Shown here piece after piece: positions 31,372 to 39,989 of a DNA stretch of 64,000 nucleotides; position 1 is the first letter of the stretch, and each line of letters begins with the position of its first letter. This DNA is from Sandaracinus amylolyticus (GTDB taxonomy: Bacteria; Myxococcota_A; Polyangia; Polyangiales; Sandaracinaceae), in contig NZ_CP070225.1 of the NCBI RefSeq assembly GCF_021631985.1, positions 7,564,001-7,628,000 on the forward strand. Direction: 5' to 3'. The notes under the pieces are model-generated. The model saw only the letters and a program-made list of their open reading frames with translations. It was not told where the DNA came from and made no database searches. A program made the position numbers and the translations under genes.

Positions 31372-33021
31372 TCAGTTCGCAGCGAGACGATCGCGCAGCG
31401 CCTGCAGTCGTCCGTGTGCGCGCGCGTCGACGATCGACACCGCGATCGCACGATCGACCGCGGGGATCGCCTCGCTGCCGTAGATCGTCGCGATCGCCTC
31501 GGCGGCGCGCGAGCCCGCCGTGGGATGCGCGGCCATCACCACGAGATCGGTGAGCATCTGCTCGTCGCCGCGGCTCGCGGGTGATGCGCGATAGGCGCGC
31601 TCGTAGCTCTGGATCGCCGCGGTGAGCGAGCGCTCCTGACGCTGCGAGTACGCGAGCAGGAGGTGCGGTCGCGCGTCCCACGGCTGCTCGCGGATCATGC
31701 GCGCCAGCGTGCGGCGCTCGGTCGCGCGCAGCGGATCGCCGTCGGCGAGCTGCGCGCGGATCACCGCGAGCTCGGGCGGGAGCGGCGGTGCCCACACGTC
31801 GCCGGGCGCCGGGCGCTCGCCGGTCGGCGGACCGAGGAGCGGCGTGTCGTGCTCGATCTGGAACGAGGGCGCGGGCGCCATCGCGACCGGCGCGACCTCC
31901 GGCTCGTCCTGCGATCGCGACCACACGAAGCCGGCGATGACGCCGACGATCGTGATCATGCCGAGCGCGGCGATCGCGATCACCACGGCGAGGATCGGGA
32001 GCGCCGGTGTCGCCTTCGCGCGCGGCGCGCTCGGGGCGCTCGCGGGCGGCACCGCGCTGAGGCGCGGCGCGGGGAGGAAGGGCTCGAGCGCGCGCATCAT
32101 CTCGAGCGCCGAGTCGAAGCGCTGCGCGGGATCCTTGGCGAGCCCGCGCGCGAGGATCGGATCGAGCGCGGCCGCGAGCGGCGGATCGGGACGCAGCGCC
32201 GCGAGCGAAGGCGTCGGCTCGATCAGCGTCCCGCGGAGCTCGTACACGGTGTCGCCGCCGGGCTCCTGGAAAGGACGGCGCCCCGCGAGCATCTCGAAGA
32301 GCAGCACGCTCGCGGCGTAGACGTCGACGCGGCCGTCGATCGTCGCCGAGCCGAGCTGCTCGGGCGCGATGTAGCCCGCCGTGCCGAACGCGGTGCCCTG
32401 CGCGGTCAGCTCGTTGCCCGCCTTGTTCTCCTGCGCGCCGAAGAACTTCGCGAACCCGAAGTCGAGCAGCTTCGCGTGGTCCTCGTCGCCGAGCCGCTGC
32501 ACCAGCACGTTCGCCGGCTTGAGGTCGCGGTGGACGATGCCGTGCTCGTGCGCGTACGTGAGCGCCTTGAGGATCTGCACCACCAGCGAGAGCGCGCGCT
32601 CCGCGGTGAGCTCGCGTGCGTCGAGCAGCGCGCGGAGGCTGCGACCCTCGACGAGCTCCATCACGAGGTAGGGCACGCCGTCGCTCACGCCGAAGTCGGT
32701 GACTCCGACGATGTGTGGGTGCGAGAGCGCCGCGAGCATCGACGACTCGCGATCGAAGCGCGCGCGCTCGACCGGGTCGGCGTGGCCGGCGCTCTGCAGG
32801 ATCTTCACCGCGACGTCGCGCCCGAGGATCAGGTGCTTCGCGCGGAAGACGAAGCCGAAGCCGCCTTCGCCGATCGCGCCGGAGAGTCGATAGCGCGCAT
32901 CGAGCACGCGACCGATCCACTCGTCGGGCTTCGTCTCGGCATCCCGGATCTCCACCTCGCTCAGATCGTGGATCGCACGCGTGGGATCGGGCGCGCTGGT
33001 CGGGGGTACGTCCTCGCCCAT
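31372..33021 (-). CDS. Transmembrane serine/threonine protein kinase (PknB-like)
   Basis: 549 residues. Kinase domain about 40-310: glycine loop GAIGEGGFGFVF, ATP lysine in DVAVKIL, catalytic HRDLKPANVLV, DFGFAKF and APEQLGS, all complete, so it should be active. A Pro/Ala linker leads to one transmembrane helix (about 345-372, ILAVVIAIAALGMITIVGVI). The extracytoplasmic part of about 170 residues is helical with a TPR-like feel (HLLLAYSQRQERSLTAAIQSYERAYRAS). Divergent from the protease gene across a 238-bp region holding a nested palindrome. Confidence 0.93.
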   Translation of the reverse strand: MGEDVPPTSAPDPTRAIHDLSEVEIRDAETKPDEWIGRVLDARYRLSGAIGEGGFGFVFRAKHLILGRDVAVKILQSAGHADPVERARFDRESSMLAALSHPHIVGVTDFGVSDGVPYLVMELVEGRSLRALLDARELTAERALSLVVQILKALTYAHEHGIVHRDLKPANVLVQRLGDEDHAKLLDFGFAKFFGAQENKAGNELTAQGTAFGTAGYIAPEQLGSATIDGRVDVYAASVLLFEMLAGRRPFQEPGGDTVYELRGTLIEPTPSLAALRPDPPLAAALDPILARGLAKDPAQRFDSALEMMRALEPFLPAPRLSAVPPASAPSAPRAKATPALPILAVVIAIAALGMITIVGVIAGFVWSRSQDEPEVAPVAMAPAPSFQIEHDTPLLGPPTGERPAPGDVWAPPLPPELAVIRAQLADGDPLRATERRTLARMIREQPWDARPHLLLAYSQRQERSLTAAIQSYERAYRASPASRGDEQMLTDLVVMAAHPTAGSRAAEAIATIYGSEAIPAVDRAIAVSIVDARAHGRLQALRDRLAAN

Positions 33022-33139
33022 CGCGGTCAGGGTACCTCGATGTGGCGCGCGATCGACCGTGATCCCACGCGCTCGCGAGGGCGAGGTGCGCGTCGATCGC
33101 CGTGCATCTCACCTCGCGGCACTCGCGCGCCCATCGTGC

Positions 33140-33189
33140 GAGCGATTGTGGGGACGCGACACGAATTCGTCTCGCGAGAGTGATCGCTC
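33140..33189. promoter_or_regulatory. Nested palindrome between divergent kinase and protease genes
   Basis: The inner 22-bp dyad (33155-33176) is centred on ACGAATTCGT with one mismatched pair. Outer arms GAGCGAT (33140-33146) and ATCGCTC (33183-33189) are almost concentric with it. The AT-containing centre stands out in this GC-rich DNA. Candidate operator. Confidence 0.45.
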
Positions 33190-33259
33190 CGAGCACGACG
33201 CGCCCTCTTGTCCGCGGCACGAGCGAGGACGAGCGCGCGTGCTGATGGAGGTGGATGCG

Positions 33260-34348
33260 TTGATCCGGAAGATGCTCTCGATGGTCGCGGTGATCACGGC
33301 GCTCGCAGGTTGTGCGCCCGCCGACGAACCTGGCCTCGACTCCGATCTCGACACGAAGACCGATGCGATCGTCGGTGGCACTGCGTTCAGCGGCGTGCCC
33401 GCGGTCGGCGCGCTGGCGTCCGGCGGTTCGCCGTTCTGCACCGGCACGCTGATCACGCCGACGCGCGTGGTCACCGCGGCGCACTGCGTCGCGGGCACGA
33501 GCGCGTCGCAGATCACGTTCATCACCGGGCCCTCGGCCTCGCAGGTCCAGACGCGCACGCGCGTGGTCCGCGCGGTCGCGCACCCCGGCTACAACTCGCG
33601 CGCGCTGACGAACGACATCGCGTATCTCGATCTCGCGTCGCAGCCCGCGGGAGTGACGCCGATCGGCGTGCTGCCCGCGAACAGCATGACGTCGTCGTGG
33701 GTCGGTCGGAACCTGCTGCACGTCGGCTACGGCGTGAGCGACGGACGCAGTCAGAGCGGCGCGGGCATCAAGCGCGCGGTGAACATCCCGATCACGCAGG
33801 TGTCGAGCACGCAGTTCCGCTACGGAGCGACGGGCCGCAACACGTGCAACGGCGACTCGGGCGGCCCCGCGCTGCACCAGGACGCGAGCGGTGCGTACCT
33901 CGTCGCCGGCGTGACGTCGTACGGCGATGCGTACTGCACGCAGTACGGCGTGGACACGCGCGTCGACGCGTACCTCGACTTCCTCGGCGTGAGCGGCGGC
34001 GGGCCCGTCGATCCGCCGGACGACGGTGGTGGTGATGGTGGCGGGGAGCCCGAGACGATCCGCCAGTCGGGCTCGCTCGCGCAGGGCCGCGCGCAGTTCT
34101 TCGACGCGATCCCGGTCGCAGCGGGCTCGCCGTTCCGCGCAGCGCTGAGCGGCACCGGCGACGCCGATCTCTACGTGCGCTTCGACGCGCGCCCCACGAG
34201 CAGCACCTACGCGTGCCGCCCGTACAACGGTGACTCGAACGAGCTCTGCGAGCTGACCGTGCCCGCCGGCGCGAGCGAGGCGTACGTCGCGGTCAACGGC
34301 TACACCGCGAGCGAGTTCGACCTGACGATCACGTACACGCCCGAATGA
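33260..34348 (+). CDS. Trypsin-like serine protease lipoprotein with C-terminal PPC domain
   Basis: 362 residues if the TTG at 33260 is used. It sits 6 nt after GGAGGTG and gives a compact lipoprotein signal (MIRKMLSMVAVITALAGC). ATG codons at 33245 and 33272 are alternatives. The S1 domain starts at IVGGTAFSGVPAVGAL after a short propeptide and contains the triad His (TAAHC), Asp (NDIAYL) and Ser (CNGDSGGP). A Gly/Asp/Pro linker precedes a bacterial pre-peptidase C-terminal domain (about 272-362, with GTGDADLYVRF). It is expected to be a secreted zymogen-type endopeptidase. Confidence 0.92.
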   Translation: MIRKMLSMVAVITALAGCAPADEPGLDSDLDTKTDAIVGGTAFSGVPAVGALASGGSPFCTGTLITPTRVVTAAHCVAGTSASQITFITGPSASQVQTRTRVVRAVAHPGYNSRALTNDIAYLDLASQPAGVTPIGVLPANSMTSSWVGRNLLHVGYGVSDGRSQSGAGIKRAVNIPITQVSSTQFRYGATGRNTCNGDSGGPALHQDASGAYLVAGVTSYGDAYCTQYGVDTRVDAYLDFLGVSGGGPVDPPDDGGGDGGGEPETIRQSGSLAQGRAQFFDAIPVAAGSPFRAALSGTGDADLYVRFDARPTSSTYACRPYNGDSNELCELTVPAGASEAYVAVNGYTASEFDLTITYTPE

Positions 34349-34367
34349 TCGCGGCGTGAGCACGAGC

Positions 34368-34394
34368 GGCGCGTCCTCGTCACGAGGGCGCGCC
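34368..34394. terminator. Bidirectional hairpin between convergent genes
   Basis: Stem GGCGCGTCCTCG/CGAGGGCGCGCC (one T-G pair) around a TCA loop. It lies in the 54-bp gap between the protease stop (34348) and the MopE-like lipoprotein stop (34403). Confidence 0.75.
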
Positions 34395-34402
34395 GTTCGT
34401 CG

Positions 34403-36097
34403 TCACGGCGCCCAGACGTAGCCGAGCCGCGCGGCGATCGTGCCGCCGCGCGCGCTGCACTCGCTCTCGCGCGTCGTGAGGAAGTAGTCGAGCCCGCCGG
34501 TCGCGGGCGTCCACTCGCACTCGACGAGCGCGAGCGGCGTGAGGCCCGGCGGTGCGATCGCGGTGGTCGCGACGAAGCCGAGATCGACCGGTGCGCCCGC
34601 GGTGTAGCCGAGCGGCGGAGTCGGCGTGGTGGTGTATCGATTGCGCGCGCTGCCCGCCTCGTTCCAGTGATAGAGGCGCACCAGCGACGAGAGCGCGCCT
34701 TCCTGGCGGCGATACGTCGTGAAGCACGCACCAGTGGTCGCGCACTCGGCGGCCCAGCAGCTCGTGCCGCCGCACGTCGTGAGCGCGCAGCCGTTCGCGG
34801 AGCAGCCTGCCGCGCGCGAAGCAGGCAGCGGCGAGCAGTACGGTCCCACGTCCTCGAGGTGGCTCGTCCAGTGGTGCTCGGTGCACTCGACGTAGCGCGC
34901 GGCACGCACGCGACAGCCTTCGTCGAGCGCGCCCGCGGCGCAGTCGTTGTCGACGAAGTCGCAGAGCTCGGGCGCCCCCGGACGCACGTCGGCGCGGGTG
35001 TCGTCGCAGTCGACGATCGTGCAGGTCGCGCCCACGCCCGCGCCGTCTCCGTCGGCGTCGGTGCAGCAGCTCGTCGGCGCGCTGCACGCGCCCCATCCGC
35101 ACGAGGCGCCGCAGGTCTCGACCCCACTGCCGCACGCGCTCGCGCACGGCCGCGTCGCACCGCGCACGCACGTGAACGTCTCGTCGCGCGCGCCGTCGCA
35201 GTCGTCGTCGGCGCCGTTGCACGACTCGGCGGGCGGCATGCACGTGCCCGGCGCGCAGGTGGCCTCGCAGATCGCGGTGCCGGTGGTGCCGCACGACGTC
35301 GTGCACGATCCGCTGGTGCCCGGGGTGCACGTGCCTTCGCCTTCGCAGGTGCCGCTCGGCGACCACTCGCACGACGTCGTGCACTGCGCCGGGCGCGTGC
35401 CGCAGCGTCCACATGCGACGCGCCCGGTCGTGCCCGGCATGCACTCGCCTTCGTCGCCGCACGGCCCGTACGCCCACACGTGCTCGGCGGTGCAGAACCG
35501 CTCGCGGGTGCCGCACGCGCCGCAGGGCACGTCCTCGCGCTCACCGGGTGTGGGGCACGGGTCCGCCTCGCACTCACCGGCGGGCTCGTAGGCGCACGCG
35601 TCGGTGCATGCGAGCTCGCGCGTCTGACCGCTCGGGCAGTCGCTCGTCGCGCGCAGGGTCGTGCCGGGCGCGCACTCGCCCTGCCCTTCGCACGCCGCCT
35701 CGGTCGTCCACTCGCACGTCGCGCTGCATCGCTCGACGCGCATCCCGCAGTTGCCGCACGTCGTGTCGCGCGAGGTGCCGGCCGTGCACTCGCCCTCGTC
35801 CTCGCAGGGACCGTAGGCCCACACGAGCTCGGCGGTGCAGAAGCGATCGCGGGCGCCGCAGCGTCCACACGCGACCGCCTCGATCGCCCCCGGGCTCTCG
35901 CAGGGCTCGGCCACGTACGCGTCGGGCGTGCTCGCGTCGGTCGAGCTCGGTGCGTCGTCGGGTGGCTGGCTCGCGTCGACCGAGCCGCTCGCATCGAAGC
36001 CGTCGCCTCCATCCGCGGGATCGGGCGACGACCCGCCGCACGCGAGGGTGAGCGGTGCGAAGAAGAGCAACGTGAAGAGGGAGAGCGCGCGACGCAT
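34403..36097 (-). CDS. Cys-rich MopE-type lipoprotein
   Basis: 564 residues. A lipoprotein signal (LFFAPLTLAC) is followed by an Asp/Ser/Ala linker. Then comes a Cys-rich region of about 250 residues with the repeating pattern CG-x-CG-x-R-x-FCTAE-x-VWAYGPC followed by GECxxGT, at least two clear copies. A MopE-type motif (CNGADDDCDGARDE) and related CTDADGDGAGVG and CDDTRADVRPGAPELCDFVDNDC segments follow. The C-terminal 170 residues hold a domain with many aromatics (HWTSHLEDVGPYCS, RLYHWNEAGSARNRYTT) typical of secreted myxobacterial proteins with no assigned function. Probably surface exposed. Confidence 0.82.
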   Translation of the reverse strand: MRRALSLFTLLFFAPLTLACGGSSPDPADGGDGFDASGSVDASQPPDDAPSSTDASTPDAYVAEPCESPGAIEAVACGRCGARDRFCTAELVWAYGPCEDEGECTAGTSRDTTCGNCGMRVERCSATCEWTTEAACEGQGECAPGTTLRATSDCPSGQTRELACTDACAYEPAGECEADPCPTPGEREDVPCGACGTRERFCTAEHVWAYGPCGDEGECMPGTTGRVACGRCGTRPAQCTTSCEWSPSGTCEGEGTCTPGTSGSCTTSCGTTGTAICEATCAPGTCMPPAESCNGADDDCDGARDETFTCVRGATRPCASACGSGVETCGASCGWGACSAPTSCCTDADGDGAGVGATCTIVDCDDTRADVRPGAPELCDFVDNDCAAGALDEGCRVRAARYVECTEHHWTSHLEDVGPYCSPLPASRAAGCSANGCALTTCGGTSCWAAECATTGACFTTYRRQEGALSSLVRLYHWNEAGSARNRYTTTPTPPLGYTAGAPVDLGFVATTAIAPPGLTPLALVECEWTPATGGLDYFLTTRESECSARGGTIAARLGYVWAP

Positions 36098-36164
36098 GCG
36101 TTTCGGACCTCGGCGGCAGCCGGGGTACGAGCATACGCGAGCGGTTCTCCCTTTCGGTGTTCGT

Positions 36165-36536
36165 CTAACCCGAGAGCTCGGCGTCGATCATCTGCGCGAA
36201 CCACTCGACGGGGCGCCACCCGGTCTGCCTGCCGAGCTCCTCGCCGTCCTTCACGACGATCAGCGTCGGCGTCGCGCGCACGTCGAGCTTCGCGAGCAGG
36301 CGCGGGTCGCAGTCCGCGGTGCCGATCTCCACCACGCGAACCCGACCCTCGTAGCGCGTCGCCACCTCGATCAGCACCGGCTCGAGCTTCTTGCACGGCG
36401 CGCAGGTCGCGCTCCACACGTCGACGATCACCGGGCGATCCGAGCGCACCACGAGCCGCTCGTACGCGTCGAGATCGCGCACCCGCTCGGGCATCACCTT
36501 CTTGTTCGCGCCGAAGAGCCGATCGAGGAGCCGCAT
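36165..36536 (-). CDS. Thioredoxin
   Basis: 123 residues. The redox site is WSATCAPCKKLEPV (CAPC rather than CGPC). The partner cis-proline is in RATPTLIVVKDG. The N-terminal 20 residues (MRLLDRLFGANKKVMPERV) extend beyond the fold and are basic. It lacks a signal peptide, so it acts in the cytoplasm. Divergent from the FAD oxidase gene across 74 bp. The altered active-site dipeptide may shift its redox potential. Confidence 0.92.
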   Translation of the reverse strand: MRLLDRLFGANKKVMPERVRDLDAYERLVVRSDRPVIVDVWSATCAPCKKLEPVLIEVATRYEGRVRVVEIGTADCDPRLLAKLDVRATPTLIVVKDGEELGRQTGWRPVEWFAQMIDAELSG

Positions 36537-36610
36537 GCGAGGGCCCGTGTACCGCGCTTCGTGCGTGCTCGCGAGGCGACTACGTCGTGCGCTGTGAGAG
36601 GGAACGCGCG

Positions 36611-38080
36611 ATGAAGAACGACGGACTCACGCTGGTGAGGCTCGAAGGGCGACCGATGCGCGTGGATCGCTCCGCGATCGAGGCGCTCGCGAGCTCGATG
36701 CAGGGCTCGATCCTCGAGAAGGGCGCACCGGGATACGACGGCGCGCGTGAGGTGTGGAACGCGATGGTCGATCGCCATCCGGCGCTGATCGCGCGCTGCG
36801 CCACGCCCGACGACGTCGTCCGGTGCGTGCAGTTCGCGCGACGCAACCGCGCGCTCACGTCGATCCGTGGCGGCGGGCACCACATCGCGGGCAACGCACT
36901 GTGCGAGGGCGGGCTCACCATCGATCTGAGCGGGATGCGCGGCGTGCGCATGACGAGCGGGAGCACGCGCGTGGTGGTCGAGGGTGGCGCGCGGCTCGCC
37001 GATCTCGACGCGATGACGCAGAAGCGCGCGCTCGCAGTGCCCGTCGGGATCAACTCGACGACCGGCGTCGCGGGCCTGACGCTCGGCGCGGGGTTCGGCT
37101 GGATCTCGCGGAAGTACGGGCTGACCGTCGATCGCCTCCTGTCGGCCGAGGTCGTGCTCGCGAGCGGCGATCGGGTGATCGCGAGCGAGCGCGAGAACGC
37201 GGATCTGTTCTGGGCGCTGCGCGGCGGCGGCGGGAACTTCGGCGTGGTCACGTCGTTCGAGTTCGATGCGGTGCCGCTCGGGCCCGAGGTGATCGCGGGC
37301 TTGATCGTGCATCCGCTGGAGCACGCCGACGACGTGCTCGACTTCTACGCGCGGCTCACCAAGAACGCGCCCGACGAGCTCACGGTCTGGGCGGTGCTGC
37401 GGGGCGCGCCGCCGCTGCCGTTCCTGCCCCCCGAGGTGCACGGCAAGCCCGCGATCGTGCTCGCGGTGTGCTGGGTCGGCGACCCGAAGGACGGCGAGGC
37501 GGTGCTCGCTCCGCTGCGCGAGCACGGCAAGCCGTACGGCGTCCACGTCGGGCCCACGCCCTACGTCGGATGGCAGCAGGCGTTCGATCCGCTGCTCACG
37601 CCGGGCGCGAGGAACTACTGGAAGACGCACTACTTCGAGGCGCTCCCGAAGGGCCTCTGGGACGTGCTCGTCGATCACGTGAAGCGCATGCCCTCGCCGC
37701 TCTGCGAGGTGTTCGTCGGTCAGCTCGGGGGCGCGGTCGCGCGCATCCCCGAGGACGCGACGGCGTACGCGTATCGCGCGACTTCGTACGCGATGAACGT
37801 GCACACGCGGTGGGAGCGCGCCGAGGACGACGCGCGGTGCATCGCGTGGGCGCGCAGCCTGTTCGATGCCGCAGCGCCGTTCGCGACGGGCGGCGGATAC
37901 CTGAACTTCATGCCCGAGGACGACCAGGGTCGCGTCGCCGCGGCCTACGGCGAGCACCTTCCGCGGCTCGCGCAGATCAAGGAGAAGTACGACCCCGAGA
38001 ACCTGTTCCGGGTGAACGTGAACATCGCGCCCGCGAAGAGCGCGGCGAAGCGAGAGGCCCCGCCGCCGCCGCGTCCGTGA
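36611..38080 (+). CDS. FAD-linked oxidase (PCMH/BBE family)
   Basis: 489 residues. The PCMH FAD-binding domain has RGGGHHIAGNALCEGG near residue 95, where a histidine is the usual covalent flavin attachment site, and GLTLGAGFGWISRKYGLTVD near 155. The C-terminal berberine-bridge segment is KYDPENLFRVNVNI. GAGAGGGAA precedes the ATG. Members oxidise alcohols, sugars or alkaloid-like compounds with oxygen. There is no signal peptide and the substrate is not predictable. The Pro/Lys-rich tail is unconserved. Confidence 0.92.
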   Translation: MKNDGLTLVRLEGRPMRVDRSAIEALASSMQGSILEKGAPGYDGAREVWNAMVDRHPALIARCATPDDVVRCVQFARRNRALTSIRGGGHHIAGNALCEGGLTIDLSGMRGVRMTSGSTRVVVEGGARLADLDAMTQKRALAVPVGINSTTGVAGLTLGAGFGWISRKYGLTVDRLLSAEVVLASGDRVIASERENADLFWALRGGGGNFGVVTSFEFDAVPLGPEVIAGLIVHPLEHADDVLDFYARLTKNAPDELTVWAVLRGAPPLPFLPPEVHGKPAIVLAVCWVGDPKDGEAVLAPLREHGKPYGVHVGPTPYVGWQQAFDPLLTPGARNYWKTHYFEALPKGLWDVLVDHVKRMPSPLCEVFVGQLGGAVARIPEDATAYAYRATSYAMNVHTRWERAEDDARCIAWARSLFDAAAPFATGGGYLNFMPEDDQGRVAAAYGEHLPRLAQIKEKYDPENLFRVNVNIAPAKSAAKREAPPPPRP

Positions 38081-38116
38081 CGGTATCGCGGCCGGAGATC
38101 CAAGTGCATCCTCGAG

Positions 38117-38132
38117 GGCCGCGAGCGCGGCC
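38117..38132 (+). terminator. GC hairpin before a lipoprotein start
   Basis: GGCCGCGAGCGCGGCC, a 7-bp stem with a 2-nt centre, lies between the oxidase stop (38080) and the ATG at 38138. It may end the oxidase transcript or fold over the ribosome site. Confidence 0.4.
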
Positions 38133-38137
38133 GGGGG

Positions 38138-39979
38138 ATGACGATGCGCGGCACTTGGGTCCCGATCCTGCTCATCGCCGCGTCGTCGATCGGCTGCGAC
38201 GGCGCGGCGCCACCCGCGACCACGGTGCGCCTGGCGATCGTGCTCGACGAGCGCTGGGCTCTCACCGAGCTCGCGATCGACGTCGCGGATGAGGTCATCC
38301 GGGTCGCGCCCGCCTCCGAAGTGACGCTCGTCCTCGACGACGCGGCAGCGGGCACGGCCACGCGCATCGACGTGATCGGCCAGCGAGGCAGCGATGCGAT
38401 CGCGCGAGGCGAGACGTCGGTCATCCCGATCCTCGGCGCAGAGATCGACGCGGTAGTCGTGCTCGCGCTGGCGAGCACGGGCTGCGAGGACGCGTGCGCG
38501 CCCGACGAAGCGCGATGCGAGGGCGACGCGGTCGAGCGCTGCGAGCGGGGCGAAGACGGATGCCTCGCGTGGAGCGCCGCAGTCCCGTGCGAGAGCGGTC
38601 GGACGTGCTCGCTCGGCGAGTGCAGCGACACGTGCGCCGACGAGTGCGCGACGGGAGAGACGCGCTGCGACGGCGAGACGAGCGTCGCGACGTGCGGCCA
38701 GGCCGACTCCGACACGTGCCTCGACTGGCTCGCTCCGAGCGAGTGCACGGAGGGCGAGACGTGCGTCGGCGATCGTTGCCGCGCCGAGTGCGAAGGTGCG
38801 GAGGAGTGCACGGCGCCGCCCGCCACGACGTGCGCCGACATCGGCACGCTCCGCACGTACCTCGCCGCCGGCGACTGCGTGTCGGGCCGGTGCGTGTACG
38901 CGCACGAAGACACGCCGTGCACGTGCGAGGTCGATCGCTGCGTCGCGTGCACCGCGGTCGACTGGACGATCTCGACCATCGACAGCGCGCCCGAGAATCG
39001 GACGCGGACCGCGATTGCCGTCGACCCGAGCGGCGGCGTGCATGTGAGCTACGCCGACGCACGCGACGATCTCGCCTACGCGCACCGCGCACCGGGCGCG
39101 ACCTCGTGGGACGTCACGCCGATCGGCGGCGGCGCGAGCTGCTCGTTCAGCCCGCTCTGCTCGATCGCGGACCAGACCTCGATCGCGATCGACGCGGCGG
39201 GCCGAGCCCACGTGGTGTTCTACGGCTCGTCGATCACCACGACCGGCCTGCACCACGCGTTCGACGACGGGAGCGCGTGGCAGGTCGAGCAGATCGACCA
39301 CGACGGCTATCGGAGCGCGCTCGCGATCGACGCGCGCGGCGTGCTGCACGTCGTGTTCTCGCGCTACGGGACCGGCGCGCTGGTGTACGGACAGCGACGC
39401 GCCGACGGGACGTGGGGAACGATCGACATCGATCCCTCGGGCGCCGCGAGCGAGCCACCGGTCTCGCTCGCGATCGACGGCACCGGCGGGCTCCACGTCG
39501 CGTTCCACGGTCGCTCGGGTGGGCTGCGCTACGCCCATCGGCCGCGCACCGGCGGTGCCTGGACGCTCGAGACGATCGATGCCGACTCGGACGGCAGCTC
39601 CGCGATCGCAGCCGACGCGACGGGTGGAGCGCACGTCGCGTACGAGCACCTCGGCATGCTGCGCTACGCGTTCCGGGCCCCCGGAGGCACGTGGGCCCAC
39701 GAGCCCGTCGACGCCGGGGGGCGCCACGCCGCGATCGCCGTCGATCGCGCCGGGCGCGTCCACGTCGCCCACTACGCCGCCGCGACCGCAGCGCGCGATC
39801 TGCGCTACGCACACCGGGCGATCGACGGCACGTGGTCGGGCGCGGCGCTCGACACCCGCGACGACACCGGCGAGAGCCCGTCGATCACGGTCGATCGCGG
39901 CGACGGTGTGCACATCGCCTATCGCGCATGGACCGCGAACGACGTCCGCCACGCGTTCCAGCGCAGCTGCGCGCCCTGA
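38138..39979 (+). CDS. Lipoprotein with Cys-rich region and beta-propeller-like repeats
   Basis: 613 residues; the second ATG (38144) has better spacing to GGGGG and may be the true start. The lipobox is SSIGC. Residues about 25-110 form a beta-rich domain; 115-265 are Cys-rich with paired CxxG-x-ET-RCDG-type motifs. Residues about 275-610 contain at least six repeats of the form AIAVDxxGxxHVxYxxxxxxLxYAHR with a Trp-containing linker, which suggests a beta-propeller of the kind found in bacterial surface lectins or sialidase-like folds. It ends 10 bp from the convergent reductase gene. Function unknown. Confidence 0.8.
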   Translation: MTMRGTWVPILLIAASSIGCDGAAPPATTVRLAIVLDERWALTELAIDVADEVIRVAPASEVTLVLDDAAAGTATRIDVIGQRGSDAIARGETSVIPILGAEIDAVVVLALASTGCEDACAPDEARCEGDAVERCERGEDGCLAWSAAVPCESGRTCSLGECSDTCADECATGETRCDGETSVATCGQADSDTCLDWLAPSECTEGETCVGDRCRAECEGAEECTAPPATTCADIGTLRTYLAAGDCVSGRCVYAHEDTPCTCEVDRCVACTAVDWTISTIDSAPENRTRTAIAVDPSGGVHVSYADARDDLAYAHRAPGATSWDVTPIGGGASCSFSPLCSIADQTSIAIDAAGRAHVVFYGSSITTTGLHHAFDDGSAWQVEQIDHDGYRSALAIDARGVLHVVFSRYGTGALVYGQRRADGTWGTIDIDPSGAASEPPVSLAIDGTGGLHVAFHGRSGGLRYAHRPRTGGAWTLETIDADSDGSSAIAADATGGAHVAYEHLGMLRYAFRAPGGTWAHEPVDAGGRHAAIAVDRAGRVHVAHYAAATAARDLRYAHRAIDGTWSGAALDTRDDTGESPSITVDRGDGVHIAYRAWTANDVRHAFQRSCAP

Positions 39980-39989
39980 CGATCCGTGC

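Noticed and set aside
36611-38080. Upstream in-frame extension of the FAD oxidase back to 34667
   Set aside because: The extension lies antisense to the MopE-like lipoprotein and thioredoxin genes, and the ATG at 36611 has its own ribosome site.
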